Shown here one piece after another: positions 17,989-26,131 of a DNA stretch of 64,000 nt. A model generated the notes under the pieces. The model saw only the letters and a list, made by a program, of their open reading frames with translations. It was not told where the DNA came from and ran no database searches. The stretch comes from Roseibacterium elongatum DSM 19469 (GTDB lineage Bacteria; Pseudomonadota; Alphaproteobacteria; Rhodobacterales; Rhodobacteraceae): NCBI RefSeq assembly GCF_000590925.1, contig NZ_CP004372.1, positions 3,329,001 through 3,393,000 of the forward strand, in the 5' to 3' direction. Each line of letters opens with the position of its first letter. Positions within the stretch are counted from its first letter, which is position 1. The position numbers were made by a program, and so were the translations under genes.

Positions 17989-18836
17989 TGGTCGAGAACC
18001 GTCCCGTCCTGAAGATCCTCACCCATGTCGTGCTGATCGCCGGCATCGTCTTTCTGTGCTTTCCGGTCTGGATGGCGCTGGTCGCCTCAACGCACCCCGG
18101 CGAGGCGCTGGCACGCAGCCCGATCCCGATGTGGTTCGGCGATCAGGGCGTCGAGAATTACACCCAGCTTCTGACCGGCGGCGTGCCGGCGACGGGCGGC
18201 GTGCCTGTCGCGCTGATGATGTGGAACTCGCTGATCATGGCGGTGGGCATCACGGTGGGCAAGATCGCCATCAGCCTGATGTCGGCCTATGCCATCGTCT
18301 ATTTCCGCTTTCCGTTCCGTATGGTGTTCTTCTGGCTGATCTTCATCACCCTGATGCTGCCGGTCGAGGTGCGCATCCTGCCCACCTATGACGTGGTGGC
18401 GCAGTTGGGCATGCTGAACAGCCAGACCGGCCTGATCCTGCCGCTGATCGCCTCGGCCACGGCGACTTTCCTCTTCCGGCAGTTCTTTCTGACGGTCCCC
18501 GACGAGCTGGTCGAGGCCGCGCGCATCGACCGCGCCGGGCCGCTGCGGTTTTTCTGGGATATCCTGCTGCCGCTGTCGAAAACGAATATCGCGGCGTTGT
18601 TCATCATCCTCTTCATCTATGGCTGGAACCAGTATCTCTGGCCGTTCCTGATCACCACCGACCAGGACCTCTACACGATCGTCATGGGCATCCAGCGCAT
18701 GGTAAACGTGGGCGAAGGCCTGCCCATCTGGCACCTGACCATGGGAACGGCGATCCTTGCGATGATCCCGCCCGTGATCGTGGTGATCGCGATGCAGCGG
18801 CTGTTCGTGAAGGGTCTTGTGGAAAGCGAGAAGTAA
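17988..18836 (+). CDS. ugpE: sn-glycerol-3-phosphate ABC transporter permease UgpE
   Basis: A 282-residue MalG-type permease with six helices. It pairs with UgpA to form the channel. The EAA loop is LVEAARIDRAGPLRFFWDIL, and YGWNQYLWPFLITTD is a strong UgpE signature. The start at 17988 overlaps the ugpA stop by one base. A longer frame from 17601 is an out-of-frame read of ugpA and is not used. Confidence 0.92.
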   Translation: MVENRPVLKILTHVVLIAGIVFLCFPVWMALVASTHPGEALARSPIPMWFGDQGVENYTQLLTGGVPATGGVPVALMMWNSLIMAVGITVGKIAISLMSAYAIVYFRFPFRMVFFWLIFITLMLPVEVRILPTYDVVAQLGMLNSQTGLILPLIASATATFLFRQFFLTVPDELVEAARIDRAGPLRFFWDILLPLSKTNIAALFIILFIYGWNQYLWPFLITTDQDLYTIVMGIQRMVNVGEGLPIWHLTMGTAILAMIPPVIVVIAMQRLFVKGLVESEK

Positions 18837-18839
18837 GTC

Positions 18840-19892
18840 ATGGCAAAGCTGATCCTGAACAATGTGGGCAAGACCTATGCCGGCGGCGTGACCGCCGTGT
18901 CGGGCGCCAATGTCGAGATCGCGGATGGCGAATTCGTGGTGCTGGTCGGCCCCTCGGGCTGCGGCAAGTCCACCATCCTACGCATGATCGCGGGCCTCGA
19001 AGAGATCACCGAAGGCGAGGTGACGATCGGCGACCGCGTCGTGAACCGGCTGGAGCCGGGCGAACGCGACATCGCGATGGTGTTCCAGAATTACGCGCTC
19101 TACCCGCATATGTCGGTGCGGCGGAACATGGAATACGGCCTGCGCAACCAGGGCATGCCGCGCGACGAGATCGCCAAGCGCATCGCCGCCGCCGCCGAGA
19201 CGCTTCAGATCACACAATATCTCGATCGCAAGCCGCGCGCCCTGTCGGGCGGTCAGCGTCAGCGCGTCGCCATGGGCCGCGCCATCGTGCGGGAGCCCGC
19301 CGTCTTCCTGTTCGACGAGCCCTTGTCGAACCTCGACGCCAAGCTGCGCACCCAGTTGCGCGCCGAATTGAAGGACCTGCACACACGTCTCGGCGCGACC
19401 TTCGTCTTCGTGACCCATGACCAGGTCGAAGCGATGAGCCTTGCCGACCGCATCGTGATCATGTCCGAAGGCAAGGTCGAACAGATCGGCACCCCGATGG
19501 AGCTGTACCGCAGCCCGGCCAGCCGCTTTGTGGCCGAGTTCATCGGGGCGCCCCCGATGAATGTCTTCCCGCTCGGCTCGCAGGCCGGCCTCGCGTTGTC
19601 GCACCTGGCCGCAGGGCACCCGCCCGCGGCGGCAATGATCGGGGTCCGGCCCGAGGCGCTGCGCCTGTCCCATGACGGCCCCGAAGGCGTGGTCATGCTG
19701 ATCGAGGCGCTTGGCGCCGAAAACCTGATCCACCTGCGCCTTGGCGAGGATCGCGTGATCCTGCGCGCGGGCCACGAGGGCACCCATGTGCGCGAAGGGC
19801 AAACCGTGCATCTGGGCGGCGACGCCGACGCCATCACCTTTTTCGACGCCGACGGACGTCGAATGGCACCTACCGCGCTCGCAGCGCAGTAG
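18840..19892 (+). CDS. ugpC: sn-glycerol-3-phosphate ABC transporter ATP-binding protein
   Basis: A 350-residue MalK/UgpC-type ATPase. Walker A is GPSGCGKST near residue 38, the signature is [20 protein letters not shown], Walker B is [16 protein letters not shown] and the switch histidine is in [15 protein letters not shown]. The C-terminal about 100 residues form the TOBE regulatory domain ([12 protein letters not shown]). It follows ugpE after 3 bases. The order B-A-E-C equals that of E. coli ugp, but the ugpQ phosphodiesterase is absent here. Confidence 0.92.
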   Translation: MAKLILNNVGKTYAGGVTAVSGANVEIADGEFVVLVGPSGCGKSTILRMIAGLEEITEGEVTIGDRVVNRLEPGERDIAMVFQNYALYPHMSVRRNMEYGLRNQGMPRDEIAKRIAAAAETLQITQYLDRKPRALSGGQRQRVAMGRAIVREPAVFLFDEPLSNLDAKLRTQLRAELKDLHTRLGATFVFVTHDQVEAMSLADRIVIMSEGKVEQIGTPMELYRSPASRFVAEFIGAPPMNVFPLGSQAGLALSHLAAGHPPAAAMIGVRPEALRLSHDGPEGVVMLIEALGAENLIHLRLGEDRVILRAGHEGTHVREGQTVHLGGDADAITFFDADGRRMAPTALAAQ

Positions 19893-19899
19893 GCGCGGC

Positions 19900-19945
19900 G
19901 CAGATTTCCTCGAGGAAATCTGCCCGGAAATCTCTAGATTTCCGG
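19900..19945. terminator. Two abutting perfect palindromes after ugpC
   Basis: A 24-base self-complementary palindrome (19900-19923, centred on CTCGAG) is directly followed by a 22-base one (19924-19945, centred on CTAG). Both contain GAAATCT. They lie 7 bases after the ugpC stop. Together they may end the ugp operon or be a dispersed repeat of this bacterial group. No clear T-run follows, so a classical terminator is not certain. Confidence 0.6.
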
Positions 19946-20043
19946 CCCCCTGCCGCGCGCACGGCGCATTGATCAGCGGCGGTGATTGACCCCGGCGTGA
20001 TGCAACGCCATCTGGAGGGCAGACACAGAGAAAGACGCGCCGC

Positions 20044-20703
20044 ATGACCCAAGACACCTGGATCACCCGTTTCGAAGGCCTCAGCCGGCTCGAGCCGCGC
20101 ATCCAGGACATATTGCTGTCGCGCTCGACCGTGATCGACGTCCCGGCGGGAACGGTGCTGTTCGGGCCGGGGCGCGCCCCGCAGAACCTGCTGCTGCTTC
20201 TCGAAGGCACGGTGCGCGTGCAGCAGATCTCGGACACGGGCCGCGAGGTCGTGCTCTATCGCGTCACCGCGGGCGAAAGCTGTGTGCTGACCACGGCCTG
20301 CCTGCTGGCCTACGAGGATTACTCGGCCGAGGGCGTGGCCGAGACGGATATCCGCGCGGCCGCCATTCCCCGACAGGTGTTTGACGACCTGATCGCAGCC
20401 TCCAAGGCGTTCCGCAACTTCGTCTTCTCGGCCTATTCAAAGCGCATCACCGACCTGTTCCACGTGGTCGAGGAAATCGCGTTCGGCCGGATGGATATCC
20501 GCCTTGCTCAGAAGCTTCTGGAGCGCGCCGAGGGTGATACGGTCAAGGCCACCCATCAGCAATTGGCCGCAGAACTCGGCACCGCGCGCGAGGTCATCTC
20601 GCGCCAACTGGGCGAGTTTCAGCGTCGCAATTGGATCGCGCAAGCGCGCGGCGCCGTCGAGATTCTCGACGCCGACGGGCTGGCAAATCTCGCTGCAAGC
20701 TGA
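20044..20703 (+). CDS. Crp/Fnr-family transcription regulator
   Basis: A 219-residue protein with an N-terminal cyclic-nucleotide-binding-type beta-roll (residues about 25-125) and a C-terminal winged helix-turn-helix with VKATHQQLAAELGTAREVIS, a canonical Crp/Fnr recognition helix region. The N-terminal Fnr-type cysteine cluster is not present, so it is probably not a direct Fe-S oxygen sensor. It lies 151 bases downstream of ugpC; regulation of ugp is possible but not shown. It is the last clear core gene before the accessory region. Confidence 0.87.
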   Translation: MTQDTWITRFEGLSRLEPRIQDILLSRSTVIDVPAGTVLFGPGRAPQNLLLLLEGTVRVQQISDTGREVVLYRVTAGESCVLTTACLLAYEDYSAEGVAETDIRAAAIPRQVFDDLIAASKAFRNFVFSAYSKRITDLFHVVEEIAFGRMDIRLAQKLLERAEGDTVKATHQQLAAELGTAREVISRQLGEFQRRNWIAQARGAVEILDADGLANLAAS

Positions 20704-20892
20704 ACGGTGACGTGCGTCGACAGGGCGTTTCCCGGATGTCCTCGGCCCCGAAGCCTGACCTGCGCCGCGTCATGTGCATCCCAAAGGGCCAACCAACACC
20801 AGCTCGGCAACCGGCGAGCCTTGCCGCCAAGTCTGACCTGAGACCCGACTTCCGTCCAGCCTTCAGGAGAATCCGTCGGTTGATTTCTGGCC

Positions 20893-21732
20893 TCATGCGG
20901 CCTTCGTTTCCAGTCTCGATTTCATTGCAAACTCCTGCGGCGTGAGATTGCCCAGGGATGAGTGGGGTCTGTTTCGGTTGTAGTCCTCCTTCCATGCGCC
21001 GATCTTTTCACGGGCTTCGGCCAGCGTTGAGAACAGGGTCTCGTTCAAGAGCTCGTCCCGGAAGCTGCCGTTGAACGATTCGATGAAGCCGTTCTGCATC
21101 GGCTTTCCCGGCGCGATGTAGTGCCAGCCGATCCGCGTTTCCTGGCACCATCTGAGCACCGCCATACTGGTTAGTTCCGTGCCGTTGTCGCTGACAATCG
21201 TTCTGGGTCGTCCGCGTCTGGCCATGATCGCTGACAGCTCTCGTGTGACCCGCAGCCCCGAAAGCGAAGTGTCCGCAACCAATGCCAGACATTCGCGACT
21301 GAAGTCGTCCACGATGGCCAAAACCCGGAACCTGCGTCCATCTGTAAAGGCGTCCGAGACGAAATCCAGGCTCCAGCGCTCATTGGGCCGTTCCGGAACC
21401 AGCATCGGCCTGCGTGTCCCGAGCGCCCGTTTGCGACCGCCGCGCTTCCTCACCTGCAGCTTCTCCTCGCGGTAAAGCCGCCTCAGCTTCTTCAGGTTCA
21501 CTTGCCAGCCTTGTCGTTCCAGCATCACATGCACCCGCCGATAGCCGAACCGACGGCGCTCGGCCGCCACAGCCTTCATCGCCTTGCGTAGATCGGCATC
21601 GTCCGGGCGCACGCTTTGATAGCGTACGCTCGACCGATCCGCCCCGACAACTGAACACGCCCGCCGCTGGCTCACCTGGTGCGCTTCGCACAGATGCGCC
21701 ACGGCTTCCCGCCTGGCCGCGGGCGTCACCAT
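20893..21732 (-). CDS. IS3 family transposase OrfB (DDE integrase domain)
   Basis: The rve-type catalytic domain has DFVSDAF and [10 protein letters not shown] (first D), [10 protein letters not shown] (second D) and [12 protein letters not shown] (E), with an N-terminal HTH_21 region ([25 protein letters not shown]). It is probably made only as an OrfAB fusion: a run of seven A on the coding strand (21732-21738) lies at the overlap with orfA and fits a minus-one slippery site. Confidence 0.92.
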   Translation of the reverse strand: MVTPAARREAVAHLCEAHQVSQRRACSVVGADRSSVRYQSVRPDDADLRKAMKAVAAERRRFGYRRVHVMLERQGWQVNLKKLRRLYREEKLQVRKRGGRKRALGTRRPMLVPERPNERWSLDFVSDAFTDGRRFRVLAIVDDFSRECLALVADTSLSGLRVTRELSAIMARRGRPRTIVSDNGTELTSMAVLRWCQETRIGWHYIAPGKPMQNGFIESFNGSFRDELLNETLFSTLAEAREKIGAWKEDYNRNRPHSSLGNLTPQEFAMKSRLETKAA

Positions 21733-21992
21733 TTTTTTGATGCAACGTCTCGCAGCATCGCGTTGTCCAGCATCTGCTCGGCCAACAGCTTCTTCAGCTT
21801 TGTGTTCTCGTCCTCAAGCGCCTTCAGCTTCCGGGCATCCGACACTTCGAGCCCACCAAACTTCGCTTTCCATTTGTAGAACGTGGCCGAGCTGATCCCA
21901 TGTTCCCGGCACACATCCGCCGTCGCCAGGCCGCTCTCCTGCTGCTTCAGGATCGCGATAATCTGCTCTTCGCTGAACCGTGATCTCTTCAT
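21726..21992 (-). CDS. IS3 family transposase OrfA
   Basis: An 88-residue protein with the HTH_Tnp_1 helix-turn-helix ([20 protein letters not shown], then [20 protein letters not shown]) and a C-terminal leucine zipper ([17 protein letters not shown]). It binds the element ends. It overlaps orfB by 7 bases at the A7 slippery run. Confidence 0.92.
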   Translation of the reverse strand: MKRSRFSEEQIIAILKQQESGLATADVCREHGISSATFYKWKAKFGGLEVSDARKLKALEDENTKLKKLLAEQMLDNAMLRDVASKKW

Positions 21993-22058
21993 TCCGTCCG
22001 TCTCCTTCGTTGGGACGGACTCTACCTCAAAATGGATGAGGAAACGGGTCTCAGGTCA

Positions 22059-22412
22059 AATTCAGCGAAGGCAGAGCGAAAATTTCAAATCTCCGTTGCT
22101 ACTACGCTGATTTTAAGAAAACCGCAGACATCCTGTGCGTAGCGGGCGCCTACAGCATCCGTGATGCCGTCTGTGCTGCTTTAGAGAAACCCCAAGATTT
22201 TTGAGGCCATGGTCTAGGGCCGCAAGCATATCTCATCCGAGCCAGTCAGGCTACGGATCAGGCCGACAGGGGAAGGCGGACAGGTGCTTGATCATTTCGG
22301 TCGGGCCCCGCGGCATCATTGACCTTCTCAAGCAAGATACCGGAGCCCAGCCTCCAAGCTGACTTTTTCAGGAATGACTAGCGGAAAAGGACGGCGTCAA
22401 GACCGACCTTTA
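22059..22412. other. Gene-free stretch after the IS3 element
   Basis: About 350 bases hold no reading frame I can support, no tRNA and no strong hairpin. The composition is less GC-rich than the core genome. It may be debris between the IS element and the toxin-antitoxin-like pair. Confidence 0.5.
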
Positions 22413-22982
22413 TCATGGCTGAATATGCGCGAGCTCTTCCCGCTTCTTTCGCGGCTTTCGCTCGATGGTCGCAGGGTCTAATTCCTGCATTGTCAGCTGG
22501 GCGTTTACCCGGCGGGCCGCACGGCCAGCGCGGAACCACTTCGACGCCGCGATCATATTGAAGCGCGGGCGCCGACGCCCCTGATCCGGCTTGGATGCCT
22601 CCATCAAAACTGCGACCATCTCATCGATACGATAGAGACCGCCTGACACAGGCAGTGGCATCTTGCGCTGCTGGAGCGCCTGCCGCTTCACTTCCAGCTT
22701 CTCAGCCACATCGGCCAAGCTCACCAGGTCCGGACGGACCTCTCGAAGGGTGGTGCCTGCGGGGAGCGCCTTGATCAGCACCCGCGCCGCATCGAGGATC
22801 ACACTCTCTGCGTCATCGCCTTCGGCCTCCAGCTCCACTCCCAACAGGCCGGCCACGCCAGTGCCAACCAAGGCGTCCTCGAACCCGGCCTCGAAGACGG
22901 CGTCAGACAGCGCGAATGCATCGTGCTTCCCGTCCGGAAGCGCGAAAACCAGTTCGAATTCGAATTCCTCAGTCATCGGCAT
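22413..22982 (-). CDS. Putative antitoxin-like DNA-binding protein
   Basis: A 189-residue protein. The N-terminal about 90 residues (FEFELVFALPDGKHDAFAL, later AGVAGLLGVELEAEGDDAE-like) are an acidic alpha/beta domain. The middle (LVSLADVAEKLEVKRQALQQ) is a helix-turn-helix followed by a short winged segment. The C-terminus is basic (PRKKREEL). It overlaps the gene upstream, a HicA-like protein, by 14 bases, so the two are co-expressed. A toxin gene followed by a larger DNA-binding partner is the hicAB order, but this partner does not look like a standard HicB. The antitoxin role is an inference from context. Confidence 0.5.
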   Translation of the reverse strand: MPMTEEFEFELVFALPDGKHDAFALSDAVFEAGFEDALVGTGVAGLLGVELEAEGDDAESVILDAARVLIKALPAGTTLREVRPDLVSLADVAEKLEVKRQALQQRKMPLPVSGGLYRIDEMVAVLMEASKPDQGRRRPRFNMIAASKWFRAGRAARRVNAQLTMQELDPATIERKPRKKREELAHIQP

Positions 22983-23238
22983 GTTCGTCGTCCTTCTTCT
23001 GAAGCTTTACGCAGGCAAGAGCCTTCTGCCGGAGTTTCTTGGCATGCTGCTGTGGGTTCTTCGGCGTCGACCAGACGGACATCTGGCAAAACAACCCACA
23101 GCGACAGTCCTGATCATTGGCCGGACACCGCAGGATACCCCAGCAGTGCCCTTTCCCCTCGACCACACCCCACCCGAGCGCCTCCAGCTCCTGGATGACG
23201 CCCTCTATTTCCTTCGACGTGTGCTTCTTTCTAGGCAA
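22969..23238 (-). CDS. HicA-like putative mRNA interferase toxin
   Basis: An 89-residue basic, cysteine-rich protein (MPRKKHTSKEIEGVIQELEA, then GWGVVEGKGHCWGILRCP). A small double-stranded-RNA-binding-like fold with a GxxGHxxG-type histidine is what HicA toxins show, and the HCWG histidine would be catalytic. The CxxxCxCGxxC-like group (CPANDQDCRCGLFC) is unusual for HicA and may bind metal. It is the first gene of a two-gene operon next to a phage-type integrase. Confidence in the family is moderate. Confidence 0.45.
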   Translation of the reverse strand: MPRKKHTSKEIEGVIQELEALGWGVVEGKGHCWGILRCPANDQDCRCGLFCQMSVWSTPKNPQQHAKKLRQKALACVKLQKKDDEHADD

Positions 23239-23344
23239 GAGATACTCCCTGACCTTAAATTGTCAACCGACAAGTTAAAGTGTCGGCATGTTTGAGTGTC
23301 TTGGATCACAAGTCGGCAGAGATTGTCATCGCCTCATCAACGCA

Positions 23345-24292
23345 TCACGCGGCCAGAAGGTCGCTCTCGAGCTTCTCAAACATGGCCGCGTCCTCATCAG
23401 GGCTCTCGAACAGGTGCCCGTAGACATCCATCGTCATGTTGATCGACGCATGGCCGAGCAGCGTCTGGATCTTCTTCGGGTTCCAGCCTTGCTCGATGAA
23501 CAGCGAGGCGGCCGCGTGGCGCAAGGCATGGATTCCGAACTTGGCATCCCCGTTGTCGTCGGTGATGCCGTTCTCGACCAGCATCGGCTTGAATACGCGA
23601 TTGTAGATGTTCGAGTAGTTCTGGATCTTGCCCGCCGAGTTCGGGAACACGAGCCCATCAGTTGTCAGCGTGCCGGATTTCTTCCAGTCCTCGAGCGACT
23701 TCACCACCGTCGGCGCCATCGGGATCTCCCTCTCCCCTGCCCTGCTCTTAGGCGCGCCGAGTTCGCCGAACTCGTCAGCGCGCTGCATCACCTTGATGAT
23801 CTTGCGATCGAAATCGACAGCATCCCAGACGAGGCCGCGCAGCTCGGATATCCGCATGCCGGTGAAGATCGCGAGCGTGAACATCACCCGGTGGCTCTCC
23901 GGCGCTTTCGTGATGATCGTCCGGATCTCGTCTTTCGTCGGGATCACGATGCGCTTGCGGTCGCGCCCGTTGCTGCGCTTGACCTTCACCTCGGCCGCGA
24001 CGTTGTGATCGATCCACTCGCGCTCGACGGCGTCGGAGAGGATTGCGCGCAGGCTCACCATGACCTTTTTAACGAGCGCCCGGGAAATGCCGTCGTCAAG
24101 CATGTCGTCCATAAAGTCGCGCACATCGGCACGCGTCAGCTCGCTGACCAGAAGACTACCGATCTTCGGTTCAATATGGATGCGGGCGTGGCTACGGTAG
24201 GCCTTCATCGTAGATCGTTCGAGCCCGTTGCGTTCACAGGTCCTGAGCCAGCTCTCGCAGGCATCGTAGACGGTCTTCTTGGACACACTCAT
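23345..24292 (-). CDS. Tyrosine recombinase (phage-type integrase)
   Basis: A 315-residue integrase. Residues about 5-95 form the SAM-like core-binding domain (STMKAYRSHARIHIEPKIG). The catalytic domain has R in FTGMRISELRGL, the HxLRH box in GIHALRHAAASL, H in LLGHASINMT and the nucleophile Y in DVYGHL. It lacks an N-terminal arm-binding domain, unlike the integrase at 58469. It most likely moved one of the elements that make up this accessory region. The bases beyond its stop (23280-23345) show no tRNA. Confidence 0.92.
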   Translation of the reverse strand: MSVSKKTVYDACESWLRTCERNGLERSTMKAYRSHARIHIEPKIGSLLVSELTRADVRDFMDDMLDDGISRALVKKVMVSLRAILSDAVEREWIDHNVAAEVKVKRSNGRDRKRIVIPTKDEIRTIITKAPESHRVMFTLAIFTGMRISELRGLVWDAVDFDRKIIKVMQRADEFGELGAPKSRAGEREIPMAPTVVKSLEDWKKSGTLTTDGLVFPNSAGKIQNYSNIYNRVFKPMLVENGITDDNGDAKFGIHALRHAAASLFIEQGWNPKKIQTLLGHASINMTMDVYGHLFESPDEDAAMFEKLESDLLAA

Positions 24293-24433
24293 TTGGCTTT
24301 TCTCCAGCTCGTCAGATGCTTACAGTATAGACAGCGACGAAGTGGAATGCGGGATGTTTCCCAGTCCGCATGCGAAAAACCCATGCCTTTTAACTGACAC
24401 ACGTAGAAACTACGCTCATTTGAGATCAGCGCG

Positions 24434-25114
24434 TTGCCCAGAATTCTCGGTTACATCCTCATCAGCGACGGGCCCAAGCCACGGGGCAGGATTACTGACT
24501 GCAAAAGAGCCCAGCCACAGATTGAAACGCTCAAGAGGGTCATGAGTGGTTTGGGAGGCAGTTTTCCGTTGCGCCATGAGTATCGGCGGAAAGTCAAAAG
24601 GTTGAGTGACCTTCCTGTTCTGGCAGGGGCACTTAGAGAACTTGACGGAGATAATAGCGGTCGTGTTGTGGTGGAGTGTCTTACACGCCTGCTACAGAAA
24701 GCGGACATGCGAGATCGTGCTCAGTTCCTAGATGACCTGATGCAATACCATGGTCTTCTATACGGCGCTCTCCAAAAGCGTCGGCTAGTTGACTATGATC
24801 ATGACGGGCTCATGCTATTGATGACGAAAAAGCCCGGCAAACGCGTGATCGCTGATGACCGCAGGCAGCCCAAGCGAAAAAGAGATACAACGCAAGCCAC
24901 CTCGGCATCAAAATTGGAGAGGAAACGGTTGTCGGCGCGCGATACGGAGACGCTGGCGAAGATCAAGCAGGAACTTGTCGATCAGGGAGGACCAGCGACG
25001 CTCAGAGCCATCGCCGAAGAAGCCAATGCACGTGGGCTCCGTAACCAGAGAGGCAACGAATGGACAGAAGCTGCGGTCTCTGCCCGGCTCGCTGCGCTCT
25101 CTCGAGAGCAGTAG
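24434..25114 (+). CDS. Resolvase-like protein with degenerate catalytic domain
   Basis: A 226-residue protein. The start (RILGYILISDGPKPRGRI) resembles a serine-recombinase first strand, but the serine and arginine catalytic motifs of resolvases are not recognisable. A basic linker (residues about 135-165) leads to a C-terminal helix-turn-helix, TLRAIAEEANARGLRNQRGNEWTEAAVSARL, which closely follows the pattern of the resolvase DNA-binding tail. It may be a decayed or diverged recombinase or a regulator. It is divergent from the integrase gene, 141 bases apart. Confidence 0.5.
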   Translation: MPRILGYILISDGPKPRGRITDCKRAQPQIETLKRVMSGLGGSFPLRHEYRRKVKRLSDLPVLAGALRELDGDNSGRVVVECLTRLLQKADMRDRAQFLDDLMQYHGLLYGALQKRRLVDYDHDGLMLLMTKKPGKRVIADDRRQPKRKRDTTQATSASKLERKRLSARDTETLAKIKQELVDQGGPATLRAIAEEANARGLRNQRGNEWTEAAVSARLAALSREQ

Positions 25115-26131
25115 CATGACTTGGGGCTGGCTGAGCCAGCTCAGGGCTGGCTCCCCATTCAAGACTGATGTCGGACAGCACCCGACGCAAGAAGACAGCC
25201 AGGCGCGACCGCAGCTGTCCTCGTCGCGGCAGAACGCCCGCCGACGGACAGTCACCCTTTCGCGCGCTAGTGGCGCTACCAGCGCTCGTCGCGAGCACCG
25301 GCTCCTCACGGTTTTCGACGTCTGCGCAGGGATTTCGACGTCGGTCCCGACGATACCATGGAGCATGAGGCACCAATGGACGACAACAATCAAGACCAGC
25401 CAAAGGCAGCGCAAACCCGGGAGTGTATGGACGGCGCGATTGATGGCATGCTTGCGTCAGACGCCTACTTCGGCCGTCCTGAATGCCGGCAGCGCGACAT
25501 GACGCGACTTAGGCGCGGTTGTCTTCCAGCCGCACCGGATCGGGGCGCAGCGCGCCGAACACTGGAAGCACTGAGCGCCCAGTGTCGTCCATCGAGGTCG
25601 CGGCGACCTTCTGGTCGTTGGCAGCGAGGTAGGCTTTCCGGATGTCTCGTATGGTGAGCGCACTCTCTCTCGATCGCTGCCGCAGGATCAGATCACGTGC
25701 TTCTGCCTCGGCTTTAGGTTCGCACCGAAGCCATCTGCGCGCGCAGCAGTCGGCACATTGGACGGAGGGGCATCGGCGATAATGACCTCGGCATTCGCGA
25801 CGTATTGGACGATTAATTGACTCACCCGACGAGAAAGTGACGCCGATTTCTCAAGCCTAACCCCTCCTGCAAGCAGCACGCGAGGGGCCGCAAGACATGT
25901 ATTCCGTCCAAGTATCGCAGTGAAAAACCCTACATGGCTTGGTTGGCCTTCCGTGTCGTTCCTCTGCCACCCATTTACTGGGGAACACACTATATATCTT
26001 TTTCCTTCTTCCTTTCCCCTTACCTTGTGCCTCCCTGATATCTGAAGAGAGCACAAGCGAGACATGCGTCAGACGACGTCACCACCAGCGCCGTCGCCGC
26101 GCCTTTTCCTCTTCCCGTCGCGCCGGCACGG
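25115..26131. other. Gene-poor stretch with recombinase debris
   Basis: No intact gene is supported over about 1 kb. Open frames on either strand here have no recognisable content. One fragment on the minus strand (25509-25735) looks like the N-terminal part of a phage integrase and is listed separately. A plus-strand frame from 25358 (MEHEAPMDDNNQDQ...) is a possible short gene but runs into the remnant and is not called. Confidence 0.5.
25509..25735 (-). pseudogene. Integrase N-terminal remnant
   Basis: On the minus strand the frame reads ARDLILRQRSRESALTIRDI, then KAYLAANDQKVAATSMDDTG and LPVFGALRPDPVRLEDNRA before a TAA. The pattern of a tetrahelical core-binding domain ending in FGxLRPDxxxxxDxRAY is that of tyrosine recombinases. 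In another frame downstream, VAAGIQDG matches the usual next element, so a frameshift near the stop is likely. No catalytic domain follows. Confidence 0.45.

Larger units (their letters stand above)
20834..22058 (-). mobile_element. IS3-family insertion sequence
   Basis: The terminal inverted repeats are TGACCTGAGACCCG at 20834 and its complement ending at 22058, with further matches (TTCC) inside. They enclose orfA and orfB in the standard minus-strand order. The element is 1225 bp. The flanking bases (GTC on the left, AAT on the right) do not make a 3-4 bp target duplication. It sits at the junction of core and accessory DNA, so a deletion or recombination at this copy is likely. Confidence 0.88.

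Noticed and set aside
24908..25414. Cysteine-rich minus-strand frame
   Set aside because: It overlaps the resolvase-like gene antisense, has no plausible start site and no recognisable domain.
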